NCBI GenBank assembly: GCA_014621425.1
Contig: JAANBB010000134.1
Span: 1 to 64,000, forward strand
Length of the DNA stretch: 64,000 nucleotides
Reading direction: 5' to 3'
Source: Cylindrodendrum hubeiense
Lineage: Eukaryota > Ascomycota > Sordariomycetes > Hypocreales > Nectriaceae
Shown here: in pieces, positions 34,626 to 46,148 of the stretch
How the letters are laid out: each line of letters opens with the position of its first letter
How positions within the stretch are numbered: position 1 is the stretch's first letter
Position numbers and translations under genes: made by a program
Notes under the pieces: model-generated
Seen by the model: the letters and a program-made list of their open reading frames with translations, nothing else
Told to the model about the DNA's origin: nothing
Database searches by the model: none

Positions 34626-35861
34626 ATGCACTACGTTCGGTTCCTTCGAGCTCCCAAGGTGGCGCCGGGCAGAGGCAATAGGCTTCAGATACAGCTTCTG
34701 TTTACCATCACAACAGATCTAGGAGACTCGTTCCTTTTCCCACAGAAACTCTTGGACCTGCAGGTCACTGCTTCAGCCTCCTCCTCCATAGGCACGTCAA
34801 CATGGCTCCTATCAGACCCAGGACGACTCTACTGGGAACCTGGTATGCGTGTGGCGAAACCCACTCTCGACCTTCCTGTTGCCTTTGAAAGAGCTATCCA
34901 AGCAGGAGTTAGGATTCAAATTTGTGTCCGGGCATCGGAGCCATCTCAGCATGCGGACGGGGCGGCAAAGATCTTAGCAATCGCTTCGGAGAAGCCGAGA
35001 TATCGCAAGGAGGCAACCAGGATGGGGGCAATTGTGCCGGCATGGATTTCACTAAATCTATCCGGTGGAGATACAGAGGTGTCTATGCGGAGGCTTCAGC
35101 TCAGTGACTCCCCAACCGGCTTCGGCTATGTCGAGGTGGAGGAGGAGATCGGCGAGAGCATCGCACGCCACGTTTGGGATGCCGGTGTGGTAGCACTTTG
35201 TGCTATTGCAGGGATCGACACAGCACCCGAGAACGAGTCCAGTAAGCATCCATGCATGGTAGCCTTGAATCAGCTCCTTGGCAGCCGCGAGGCAATCAAT
35301 GTCTTGGAATTGGGCTGCGGTGTTGGGATCTTGGGTGTCGGGCTGGGAGCTGTCTACCCAAAGCTTTCTCAAGGACAGTGTACGATTCTTATGACGGATC
35401 TGGAAGAGGCGGAGGCACGGGCTCGATCCAACATCGCACGTCTCCAACCCAAGACCTTGGAGTCTGAAGAGCCGCAAGTTCGCATGCTCTACGAGAACTT
35501 GGACTGGGAGGATGGCAGGCAAGGCCGCTTCGGCAAGGAAGCGGAGTCGCGTGCATGGGATCTGGTGATGCTCAGCGACTGCACCTACAATGTCGACATG
35601 CTTCCGGCATTGGTGGAGACCCTATCCGCTATCCATTCATCCAATCTGAAGCAAGTTCTGGGCGAGCCGTTTACAACCAAAGTCTTCCTGGCTACTAAGC
35701 CACGTCATGCTTCAGAGCGAGAGTTGTTCGAGTTGATGGAGAAGGAAGGCTGGGAGACACTGCATAAACAGGTGCTACAATTGCCTGTTCTTGGCGCCGA
35801 GCCGGAGTCGGTCGAGTTTTACCTCTTTGATAAGTCTAGTTTGATCGATGAGAGCAGGTGA
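34626..35861 (+). CDS. METTL21/Methyltransf_16-type SAM-dependent methyltransferase
   Basis: Intronless, 411 residues. The first true ATG in frame is 34626, starting MHYVRFLRAPK; the frame is open slightly upstream without ATG. Residues 1-200 form a variable N-terminal domain including LFTITTDLGDSFLFP. The Rossmann methyltransferase core follows, with motif I VLELGCGVGILGVG from 226, acidic MTDLEE at 256-261 after strand beta2, and LVMLSDCTYN as the motif near beta4. This arrangement is that of lysine methyltransferases of the Methyltransf_16 family (EFM/METTL21/FAM86 group) and of the fungal Rrg1-like proteins. Likely a protein lysine methyltransferase in cytosol or nucleus; substrate not predictable. 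Divergent from the HAD gene, with no sign of co-regulation. Confidence 0.88.
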   Translation: MHYVRFLRAPKVAPGRGNRLQIQLLFTITTDLGDSFLFPQKLLDLQVTASASSSIGTSTWLLSDPGRLYWEPGMRVAKPTLDLPVAFERAIQAGVRIQICVRASEPSQHADGAAKILAIASEKPRYRKEATRMGAIVPAWISLNLSGGDTEVSMRRLQLSDSPTGFGYVEVEEEIGESIARHVWDAGVVALCAIAGIDTAPENESSKHPCMVALNQLLGSREAINVLELGCGVGILGVGLGAVYPKLSQGQCTILMTDLEEAEARARSNIARLQPKTLESEEPQVRMLYENLDWEDGRQGRFGKEAESRAWDLVMLSDCTYNVDMLPALVETLSAIHSSNLKQVLGEPFTTKVFLATKPRHASERELFELMEKEGWETLHKQVLQLPVLGAEPESVEFYLFDKSSLIDESR

Positions 35862-36507
35862 TAGGCGCCCGCTCAGGCAAGAATGTCGGCGGTATGACTG
35901 AGGCCTGCCGGCGAGGCGACCAAGTTGATACATGCATTGAGCCTCATCATACGAGCGAGACGGCAGCCCTATCTTTTGCTCAGGATGAGGATGTCCACTC
36001 GTCCGACTAACGAGAAACCGGCCGCGTCCTCAAGGCCACTTACCCCACAGCGTGCTGGCATGGCGCATTGCGGGCAAGGTTCCTACAGCCTTACTTTGTC
36101 CTCAGAGCCTCATTTGGAAAACAAGGCAACCGCACTAAGTGGTGTATGACATGCATGGACAACGATTGGGCTTACCCCGCGTGCTGTGTAACAGCCAGCG
36201 AAGACCCAACCTGAATTTGAGAGTAACATTGAGCATAACGCGGTTGGGGGTTTGGCCAGTGGGAAGAGAAGGCGGGGTGATGGAGGGTGAATCAAGGGCG
36301 ATGACAGGCTGGGGATATTAGAGGCGTGGTGTGGTTGATGAGTTGTTCTTCAAGCCGAGAACCGGGGTGGATGTGAGGCTCTAGTTACGCCGTCGGTCGG
36401 GTCATTGGGGAAGAAGCGCGAGAGCGAAGCACTTTAAAACGGCAATTGCGAAGCAGGAATTGAATTTCATCACACTCCTCTGTGCCTCATCCTCTCACAG
36501 TTGGACC
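35862..36507. other. Intergenic, promoter of the coiled-coil gene
   Basis: About 650 bp between two plus-strand genes. ACTTTAAAAC near 36431-36440, about 70 bp before ATG 36508, could be a TATA-like element. Nothing else stands out. Confidence 0.35.
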
Positions 36508-38101
36508 ATGGCGGAACCAAAGATCAAAGCCACAAATGGCAACCATGGTTCCGAAAAGACTTCCAAACAACAGTCCAAGCTATGGCAAATGCTAGCCTTG
36601 GCAAAGGAAGTGACCAAAGATGTCGACGCGATCCAGGACTACGAAAAATCAGTGGAAGGGAGGAGGGCGCTTGAGCTCGAGCTCGAGGCCAAGAATGCCG
36701 ATAATCAACGGCTGCGCGAGTTGAATGAGAAAGTCTTGCGGGAGTTCACTGATCACAAAGCTCAGGCCAACGCAAAGACAGAGACGCTATTTGGTGAGTT
36801 TGAGCAAAAGTACAAGACTTATGAGTCGAACAAGGCTGCGGTGGAGACGATGGAGAAGGAGGTTGTCAAGATGAAGGAGAAGTTGGAGGCGTCGGAGACG
36901 ACGCAGAAGAGCAAGACGAGCGAAGTTGGGAAGCTCAAGCAGCAGCTGAAGGCCGCCGAGACCAACGCCAAGAGCCAGACTGCCGAGATTAAAGAGATGA
37001 ATGCCGAGTGCGAGATTCATCGCACGCGCATGCAGACTAGCATTGCTGAGCGAGATGCCTGCAAGACGAAGCTGAGCCTGGCGCAAAGCGATCTCGGAGA
37101 GGACATTTGGCGAGACTATGGCCCCGACGGCCTAAGGACGCTGTGAGTCTCCTCGTTTCTACTTCTGCAAACTTGGCTAATAAGCGCATAGTGGCCTCGA
37201 CCTCAAGGCTTTGTCAAAGAAGTGCCACGCTTTGGTTGTTGAGTACTTTAACGACCTAGATGGAGCTGAAGTGAGCATTCCCAGCCAGACGGCCAACTCA
37301 ACTTTTAGTACTGACACGCCAGCTTAGGACTCTGCAAGTGAGATCCAGGACCTCAAGGCCCGGTTCCCCAAGATTCCCCTTACAACCCTGACGACCAGGT
37401 CCGCTGCGCAGATGCGGTGTGCCGTCGCAGAAGCTGTCATTGCTGATATCATGATGACACAAATTTTTGTTCCATTTTATCTCCCAAGCGATCTCAGGGC
37501 AGCAGCCTCAACCCTGCTGGACATTTTTGGAGATGACGAGCGGCGGCGAACCGTGTACCGGTGCCAGATCCTCCGGTCCATGACAGACGTCGAGGAAGTC
37601 GCTCGCGTCCAAGAAGACATCGTGCGCAAGGCGAGCAACGAGGTGCGCAGCACACTGCACCCGCTCGTCGTGGCCTTCAAGCAGGCGGGCTTCTACAACG
37701 CCGTGCCGACGCTGTTCCGCGAGGCCCTGGCCTTGTGGGCCGAGGTGCAGCGCTCGCGGGACCTCATCACGGCCGATCTGCCGGACATGAACGAGGTGCA
37801 GCCGCCGAGCAAGTACGAGGAGTACGACCAGAACGGCGGGTCGCCGGCGCCGTCGCCGAAGGGCAGCAAGGGCGCCAAGGCGACGATCGCGGCGGTGCTG
37901 TTCCCGCAGGTGGCGACGCGCGAGGACCTCATCTTCAACGGCATGGCGCTGTGGTCCAACCAGGCCGCGCTTGCGGCGGCGGCGCAGGAGACGCCGACCA
38001 ACGGGGCGGCCAACGGCGAGTCAATGAAGCAGGCGGCGGCGCGGCGGCGGTCGGTGGTCAGCCCCGAGTCGCCGTTCCGGAGCAACAGCTGGAAGGAGTG
38101 A
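36508..38101 (+). CDS. Coiled-coil protein of unknown function
   Basis: Three exons, 36508-37142, 37192-37270 and 37328-38101; introns of 49 and 57 bp have GTGAGT/GTGAGC donors, CTAAT and ACTGAC branch-like sites and ATAG/TTAG acceptors, and the frame is kept. The product is 495 residues. Residues about 45-200 are Lys/Glu/Ala-rich with heptad-like spacing, a long coiled coil. The motif WRDYGPDGLRTLGLDLKALS spans the first splice junction, and a mostly helical domain follows (FVPFYLPSDL, DERRRTVYRCQILRS, RKASNEVRSTLHP, AGFYNAVPTLFREAL). The C-terminal tail is Ala/Ser/Pro-rich and low complexity. The last exon is much richer in G/C at third positions than the first. I do not recognise the family; a structural or scaffolding role is only a guess from the coiled coil. 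ATG 36508 has the context ccATGg. Confidence 0.82.
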
Positions 38102-38911
38102 GTGTCTTAGTTGGGTATGCGCCGACGCAGGCGGCTGTGGGGCCGGGTCTCGGGTCGGGAAGTGGTGGCACGCATCCGACGATGCAAGTATACGAACGGG
38201 GCTTGGAAAGTCAGGCCGTCATGGTGGATTGGAGATTTGGTGCTTATTTTACGCTGTCTTGATCGGTACATGGCATAATTGGTCACAGGCGACTCTAGTT
38301 TGAATCAGCATGTATGTCTCGCTTGTTCGTAGTCATTGGTGAAGGGGGGCCAGTTAGAGATAGTCAATGAAGCCACGCTCGTTATCCCAAAATCTGCCGA
38401 GGTCCACGTGCGGTAGTTGGTCTGGCAGTCAGGGCCTCACCGGTCTGGTGTCCTTGGTCGGTACAGAAGAGCGCGCGCAGCCCGGCTAGGGAGGGGATGG
38501 GCTGCGTACCAATTCAGATGCGACGCCACCCTCTTCGTTTCCGGGGAAAAGAGGCGACGGCTAGTGCGGTTTGGTGTCCCTGGGTATGGGCGAGATGATT
38601 ACGACGTATTCCGTATATGGGACCTTGCACCCCACACGAAGACCCTCAATAAGACGGTCGCTCTGGGTCCCCTGGATACGAGAGTCCGTGGACGGGCGAA
38701 TTTGAGTGGGTTGATGATAAATCCACGTTTTGTTTTTCTTCCGGTTCGTTATTCGGCCGACTGCAAGCATCGTCGGCCGAACAGCGGACGGATCCGAGAC
38801 CCGGCGGAACCAGAGCATGTGAGACTGATGAAGGCAGTTGTGCCCATTGCCTGTCGGTGTATGGTAGGGCGATTTGCTCCGGGGGTATCGAGTAATTATC
38901 CGTGCTGGGTG

Positions 38912-38945
38912 TAGTGTGCAGTGTGCAGTGCGCAGTGCAGTGCAG
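38912..38945. repeat. AGTGTGC-type heptamer repeat
   Basis: Tandem AGTGTGC/AGTGCGC/AGTGC units, imperfect. Confidence 0.55.
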
Positions 38946-39630
38946 ACCGCCGGTCCGGAGAATACACAGGCATGGAAGGGCGATCTCTTTGTTATTCTCT
39001 CCATGGAGCAACGCAACTCAACTCCACTCTCCACCAACAGGTCTACATATGTGCCGCCTCCAAAGCGACCAAATCGGAGTGGTGAGCATGCCCCGGTGCT
39101 CGGCAGGTTCCGCGGGAGCATGCGGGGGGCCTCTGATTTAATGCCTCTGGTTCGATGTGTCTGGCTCGATGTGTCTCGTCTCTGTCATGTATGGGATGGT
39201 GAAAGGGTTCGGCTGACTGACTTGCTGCCGCAGCCGCCCAGCAGCAGCCGTCGCAATCGTATCTCTGCCGAGTGAGGGAGGCGCACGGGCCAGCGTGCGC
39301 CTGCACAGTCGCTGCACCGGCGTGGAACTTTTCGAAATCTTGGGACGGCGCTCCCTGCTTTGTTGCCTTGGGCTTGCGGGGGTCCGGCTGCAGGCCCTGG
39401 TCGCTAGTGCCGAATCCGACGCAGCTGTTGACGTTGCCGCAGGCGGGAGTCATGTTAATTTGTTCCATTTTTCGGAAGGGATGCGGAATGCGTAATTGGG
39501 GAGTGACTTTTCGGAACCGGCCGTGCGCGCATCTATCCTCTCGGCGTGTTTGAATGCGTTGCATTGGCGAATGCTTGTTTGCTGCGCAACTGAGTCACCG
39601 GGTTGTCTGATTCATTATGAGTCGACATTG

Positions 39631-39680
39631 ATGGGTAATGATGGGTAATGATGGGCGATGATGGGCGATGATGGGCAATC
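39631..39680. repeat. 10-bp minisatellite, five copies
   Basis: Five consecutive 10-bp units: ATGGGTAATG twice, ATGGGCGATG twice, then ATGGGCAATC. A sixth partial unit follows. Confidence 0.85.
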
Positions 39681-39931
39681 ATGGGCTGCCAAATCAGTCT
39701 AGTGTGCCTGTGTGTGTCTTCGTACCCGAAAATTCAAATCTCAAACCAGGACCGTTCCTGTCCGTGCTGGCCTCATCCACGATTAGAGATCCTACGCTGT
39801 CCACAACCATCCATCTCCGGTGCGACGTTCCGCGCGTGCTGCAACGTGCGCGCTGCGTAGTGCGTAGTGCGTGGTGCATGCGTGCTATGCGCAAGGCAAT
39901 GTGCGAGGTTTACCCAAGCCAGCAAGGTCTG

Positions 39932-39990
39932 TCTTACCGTCTCCTCCATCTTACCGTCTCCATCTGTCAGTCTCCATCTTACAGTCTCCA
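39932..39990. repeat. 14-bp tandem repeat
   Basis: Four imperfect units related to TCTTACCGTCTCCA; the first has a 3-bp insertion. Confidence 0.7.
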
Positions 39991-41366
39991 CACTCTGAGA
40001 TTGGGCTTCCCAATAGCCTCGCCGACGGTCCTGGGTCCTCCCGTCTCATCATCACCACTGCCATGTGCGCTTCGCCCTGGTTTCAGGTTCAGCAATGCGA
40101 TGGTTCCCATGGTTGATGGGTGTTGCGGATAGGGACGGTGTCACCAGAAACAACAACTCTGGCAACTCTGGCATTTTCGCACTGGGTATCGCAGCTCTGG
40201 CCACTCAGTTGCGCCGCGCTTCGTCCACCTCGACGCAACTCAACACTCATTTACTTCCATGCTCCCAGTCGCGGATCCGACAGGCCGTCTCAAGTCCCCA
40301 CTTCATCTCACAATCCATGTCAGCTCCCTGTCCACATCCACATCCAGAAGCTGGAGCCCCCCAAAACCGCCCCTTCTCCCTCACACAAGCTTGGAATGTC
40401 TAACACGAAATCTCGGCTCCACACGCTGCTCCACCCACATGGCCTACTTGTACGCCAACGCCAACACACGCCCCCCAACATGACGATGGGCCTGGCAATT
40501 CCTCGCCCCGGGTATACTACGTAGTAGGTAGGTATAGGCCAGTGGCAGCTTTAAGCTCCCGCGTTGGGCACGCCCCGAGCCAATCGGTCTCGTCGACACC
40601 TCCCTCATCGTCGCCTTGGCTCGCCGGATGACTCGAAATCTCTAGGGATGCCCCACCCCCTGACAAATTTTCAGCTTCACAATTCGACGGCGGGCTCTTC
40701 GCAGACCCCGCCCACCTGCTGCTTGAGTCCCTGGTCATGTCCTGGCCATGTCCTACTCATGTTCCTTGTGCGTGCCGGATGGCAAAACCGCGGTTGCGTA
40801 CTCCGTAGAGGCTGCGATCCGCGCTGGTGCCGTTGGCTCGCCCTTTGTTTGCCGGTGGAGCCCTGGCCGCACAGTAGACTCCTTTCAACCCCATCCCCAT
40901 CCCCATCTCCATGCTGCGGCGGCCTTAAGCCTAAGCTCCGGCTTTGGACCGTTGATTGGTAATGCCAGATGGCAGCCACTGCACGAAAGAGGGCCCGAGA
41001 GAGCCCTGGTCTCCAGTCTATCAGTTTTTCCCCGATGGGTCAGATGGCGTGGAGCTTGATGTCTTTAAACACAGTGCCATCACCGACTCTCGTCCCGGGA
41101 CTGTTTAATTCCTTGTTTGTTCTGTTCAAGACCTAGCCTGGTCAATTCGTTTCCTTGCCCTGTTCTCTCTTCTATCCCGCTACTTGTCCCTGTCTATCAT
41201 TAGTCTTCCCCATCCTCAACTTGAGTCTTATTCAGTAGTCTCCATTCCCTAATCACTTCTCGCGGTGGGTGACTTTGGGCTCCCAACACAGTCTCGATCC
41301 GAGTACTGTAACCATCAACACAATCCATTGCCATTGTGTCCCCTGATTCAGTCACCATTGTATTCA

Positions 41367-44300
41367 ATGGCTGAGAGGGCTCTCGAAAAGGCCGAGGAGG
41401 CTATTGCCTCCGGCCACCGCGCCGAGGAAATCGAACCTTCGTATCGACCTTCCCAGGACTCCAGTTCTACCGTGGATGCCCCCGGCCATGGTCGACGCGG
41501 ATCAACTGCCCGCCAGGGTGGTGTCTCGATTGAGCAGGCTGAGGCCGAGTTCGCCGAGCTCCAGAGGGAGTTTACTGGTGCTTCTCGAGCCAGTCGTCAG
41601 AAGAGCCGAAAGAGCATGGACCCTGAAAAGGACGGTGCTGCTGATGGTTCTGACGAAGCTTCGCTCTTCGATCTCGAGGCCGCTCTGCGAGGAAACTTGG
41701 ATGCTGAGCGAGAGGCTGGAATCCGCTCCAAGCATATCGGTGCATACTGGGACGGCTTGACAGTCAGGGGTATCGGCGGTATGACCAACTATGTCCAAAC
41801 CTTCCCTGATGCTTTCGTTGGCTTTTTCGATGTCATCACCCCCGTCCTTGGCCTTCTCGGTCTCGGCCCCAAGCCCACCGAGGCGACTCTGCTCAACAAC
41901 TTCCGCGGTGTCTGCAAGCCCGGCGAGATGGTGCTTGTTCTAGGAAAGCCCGGTTCCGGCTGCACCACCTTCCTCCGAACCATCGCTAACCAGCGGTTTG
42001 GCTACACCGGCGTCACTGGAGAGGTCCTCTACGGCCCGTGGAGCGCCAAGGAGTTCAACCAGTACCGTGGTGAGGCCGTCTACAACGCCGAGGACGACAT
42101 CCACCATCCCACCCTGACTGTCGAGCAGACACTCGGCTTCGCCCTGGACACCAAGATGCCCGCCAAGCGACCTGGCGGCATGTCCAAGAACGAGTTCAAG
42201 CAGAGCGTCATCACCACCCTGCTCAAGATGTTCAACATCGAGCACACGCGCAAGACGGTTGTCGGAGATCACTTCGTCCGAGGTGTGTCTGGCGGCGAAC
42301 GCAAGCGTGTCTCCATCGCCGAGGGCATGATCACCAACGCCTGCATTCTGTCCTGGGACAACAGCACCCGAGGTCTCGATGCCAGTACCGCTCTGGATTT
42401 CGCCAAGTCTCTCCGCGTCCAGACCAACCTGTACAAGACCACCACCTTTGTCTCCCTGTACCAGGCCTCCGAGAATATCTACAACCTCTTCGACAAGGTC
42501 ATGGTCATCGATGAGGGCCGACAGGTCTTCTTCGGCCCTGCCCAGGGCGCCCGCGCCTACTTCGAGGGTCTTGGCTTTGCTCCCAGCCCTCGAATGACTT
42601 CTGCGGATTACTTGACTGCTTGCACTGACGAGTTCGAGCGCGAATACGTCCAGGGCCGCTCAGCCGAGAATGCCCCTCACGACGCCGACTCCCTGCTCGA
42701 AGCCTTCAAGACCTCGGCCGAGCACAAGGCTCTGGATGCGGAGATGGTCGAGTACAAGGCCACTCTGCAGCGCGAGCAGGAGAAGCACGACGACTTCCAG
42801 GCCGCCGTCAAGGAGAGCAAGCGCGGCTCGTCCAAGAAGTCCGTCTACCAGGTCGGCTTCCACCTGCAGGTCTGGGCCCTGATGAAGCGCCAGTTCATCC
42901 TCAAGCTCCAGGACCGCTTCAACCTCACCCTCGCCTGGCTCCGCAGCATCATCATCGCCATTGTCCTCGGTACCCTGTTCTTCAACCTCGGCAAGACCTC
43001 CGCCAGCGCCTTCAGCAAGGGTGGTCTGCTCTTCATCGCCCTCCTGTTCAACGCTTTCCAGGCCTTCTCCGAGCTTGGCGGGACCATGATGGGTCGCTCA
43101 ATCGTCAACAAGCACAAAGCCTACGCGTTCCACCGACCCTCTGCCTTGTGGATTGCCCAGATCATCGTCGATCAGGCGTTCGCTGCCAGTCAGATTCTAG
43201 TCTTCTCCATCATTGTGTACTTCATGAGTGGCCTGGTCCGGGATGCGGGTGCCTTCTTCACCTTCTACCTCATGATTCTCTCTGGAAACATCGCCATGAC
43301 CCTTTTCTTCCGAATTATTGGATGTATTAGCCCCGATTTCGACTACGCCATCAAGTTTGCTGTCGTCGTCATCACCCTCTTCGTCACCACCTCCGGCTAT
43401 CTGATCCAGTACCAGTCTGAGAAGGTCTGGCTGCGTTGGATCTACTGGGTCAATGTGCTTGGTCTGGCCTTCAGCGCGCTGATGCAGAACGAGTTCAGCC
43501 GCATCGACATGACTTGCACTGCTGATTCGCTGATTCCCTCCGGTCCTGGATACGACGACATCAACCACCAGGTTTGCACTCTTGCTGGCTCGACCGGCGG
43601 TACCACCTTCATCAAGGGCTCCGATTACATTTCCGAGGGCTTCTCGTACTTCCCCGGCGACCTCTGGCGTAACTGGGGCATCATCATGGCCCTCATCATC
43701 TTCTTCCTGATTCTCAACGTCGTCCTGGGCGAGCTCCTCAAGTTCGGAATGGGCGGTAACTCTGCCAAAATCTTTTCTAGGCCCAACAAGGAGAGGAATG
43801 CCCTCAACGAGGCGCTCACTGCGAAGCGAGAGTCCAGGCGCAAGGATAGATCCAACGAGTCTGGCTCCGATCTTAAGATTGAGTCCGAGGCCATTCTCAC
43901 TTGGGAGGACCTTAACTACGATGTCCCTGTCCCCGGTGGCACTCGTCGTCTTCTGACCGACGTCTTTGGATATGTCCGTCCCGGTGAGCTGACCGCTCTG
44001 ATGGGTGCCTCTGGTGCCGGAAAGACCACCCTCCTTGATGTCCTCGCCGCTCGAAAGAACATTGGTGTCATTCACGGTGATATTCTCGTCGACAGCGCCA
44101 AGCCCGGTAAGCAGTTCCAGCGATCTACCTCCTACGCCGAGCAGCTTGATCTGCACGAGCCCACCCAGACCGTCCGCGAGGCTCTCCGATTTTCCGCCGA
44201 ACTGCGCCAACCCTTCCACGTCCCCATGTCCGAACGCTACACCTACGTCGAGGAGATCATTTCTCTTCTTGAGATGGAGGGATTCGCAGATGCCATCATC

Positions 44301-45843
44301 GGCAGCCCTGAATTTGGTCTCTCTGTTGAGCAGCGCAAGCGTGTCACGATTGGTGTCGAGTTGGCTGCCAAGCCCGAGCTGCTGTTGTTCTTGGATGAGC
44401 CCACCTCCGGCCTCGACAGCCAGAGCGCCTTCAACATTGTTCGATTCCTGAAGAAGCTGGCTGCTTCCGGCCAGGCTATTCTCTGCACTATTCACCAGCC
44501 TAACGCTGCTCTCTTCGAGAACTTCGATCGCCTTCTCCTTCTCCAGCGTGGTGGCCGCACCGTCTACTTCGGTGACATCGGCAAGGATGCCGCCGTCCTA
44601 CGAGATTATCTTGCACGACACGGCGCCGAGGCTCCTCCTACTGAGAACGTTGCTGAATACATGCTTGAGGCCATTGGTGCTGGTAGTGCTCCTCGCGTTG
44701 GTGATAAAGACTGGGCGGATATCTGGAACGAGAGCCCCGAGTTGGCCGCCACCAAGGCTTCCATCACGCAGATGAAGGCGGAGAGGAAGGCAGCAGGTGC
44801 TAACACGACGGCTGAACTGGAGAAGGAGTACGCCTCTCCTTTCAGTCATCAGATCAAGGTTGTGGCCAGACGCATGTTCCGATCCTTCTGGCGCTCTCCC
44901 AACTACCTCTTCACCCGAGTCTTCGCCCACGTCGTTGTCGCCCTCATCACTGGTCTCACTTACCTCAACCTCGACGATTCCCGAGCTTCTCTCCAGTACA
45001 AGGTCTTCGTCATCTTCCAGGTTACTGTGCTTCCGGCTCTGATCATCACTCAAGTCGAGGTCATGTTCCACATCAAGCGAGCGCTCTTCTTCCGTGAGGC
45101 TTCATCCAAGATGTACTCGCCTTTCACGTTCGTCATCTCCATCATCTCTGCCGAGATGCCTTACTCGATTCTTTGCGCCGTCGCCTTCTTCCTCCCGCTC
45201 TACTTCATGCCCGGTTTCCAGATGGACTCTTCGCGCGCCGGTTACCAGTTCCTCATGGTTCTCATCACTGAGATTTTCGCCGTCACTCTGGGCCAGGGTC
45301 TTGCATCGATTACGCCCTCGCCCTTTATCTCCGCCCAGTTCGATCCCTTCATCATCATCAACTTTGCTCTGTTCTGCGGTGTCACCATTGCCCCTCCCCA
45401 GATGCCCGCCTTCTGGCGCGCTTGGCTCTACCAGCTCGATCCTTTCACCCGCCTTATCAGCGGCATGGTTACGACTGGGCTTCACGACTTGCCCGTTGTC
45501 TGCAAGCAAAGCGAGTACAACGTCTTCACTGCACCCGATGGCATGAACTGCGGCGAGTACATGCAGCCTTTCTTTGAGCGTGGCGGTTCGGGCTACCTGG
45601 CTAGCAACATCACGCAGAACTGCGAGTATTGCGCTTACAAGGTCGGCGACGAGTTCTATGCCGCCTTCAACTTGTCGTTCGACAACCGCTGGAGGGATCT
45701 GGGTATCTTCGCCGCCTTCGTGGGCAGCAACTTGATCATCCTTGTCCTGGCTGTAAGTTCTCAATTTCACATTTTCAGTATGCTGCTATCAGATTGCTAA
45801 TTCAACTCCACAGAGCCGATTCTTGAACTTTAACCGACGTTAA
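41367..45843 (+). CDS. PDR-type ABCG multidrug transporter
   Basis: Two exons, 41367-45752 and 45814-45843, separated by a 61-bp GTAAGT...CACAG intron in the last codons; 1471 residues ending SRFLNFNRR. Full-size (NBD-TMD)2 pump of the plasma membrane. NBD1 has the degenerate Walker A GKPGSGCTT (193-201, Cys for Lys), signature VSGGERKR (307-314) and Walker B ILSWDN (327-332) with Asn for Glu. TMD1 covers about 525-790. NBD2 has a good Walker A GASGAGKTT (880-888, K886), a degenerate signature LSVEQ (985-989) and Walker B with D1010-E1011. TMD2 covers about 1184-1468. This asymmetric pattern, one canonical and one inactive ATP site, is normal for PDR pumps. The NBD1 sequence (YNAEDDIHHPTLTV, NSTRGLDAST) favours the SNQ2/BFR1-like group. 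It likely exports azoles, plant compounds or own metabolites; the substrate is not predictable. Start: ATG 41367 begins the family-like acidic N-terminus. Confidence 0.96.
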
Positions 45844-46148
45844 TATGCCTGCACTAGGCACACGACAATGGCCTTGCTTGACTGAGAAGGCCCAGTAATG
45901 ACAAATAGACAAAAGTTGTGCTTCGTTGGTATTCAGGATAATACTGAAAGTTATTACTACATATTACTTAGGCACATAATCCTAAATTGATAATTCTTTT
46001 TCGTATGCTTTATGATTTCCGCCTGCAAGCAGTGACGGATTACGCGTACAATAAGAAACACCTCCTGCTCGCCGTCATCCAAGAGGTCCACTGGCTTTTA
46101 GTCGTGAAGTAAAGTAGATATAACACGACTTGATTAGACTAAGTTAAA
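45844..46148. other. Short region between convergent transporter genes
   Basis: About 305 bp that must contain the 3' ends of both the ABCG (+) and ABCC (-) transcripts. AT-rich, no other feature. Confidence 0.5.

Larger units (their letters stand above)
38102..41366. other. Intergenic region before the ABCG gene, rich in short repeats
   Basis: About 3.3 kb without a supportable gene. It has a cluster of small tandem repeats (38912-38945, 39631-39680, 39932-39990 and CCCCATC repeats near 40890-40915). The final 300 bp are C/T-rich and form the likely promoter and leader of the transporter at 41367; an ATG at 41059 opens a short upstream frame of about 25 codons. Confidence 0.45.

Noticed and set aside
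37561..38262. A 233-codon plus-strand frame
   Set aside because: Alternative-frame shadow of exon 3 of the coiled-coil gene, created by extreme third-position GC; Arg/Gly/Ala-rich translation.
43197..44495. A 432-codon minus-strand frame opposite the ABCG gene
   Set aside because: Antisense shadow of a highly codon-biased gene; the sense strand carries all transporter motifs.
41367..45843. Degenerate ATP site of the ABCG pump as evidence of a pseudogene
   Set aside because: Cys in Walker A and Asn in Walker B of NBD1, together with the altered NBD2 signature, are normal for PDR transporters.
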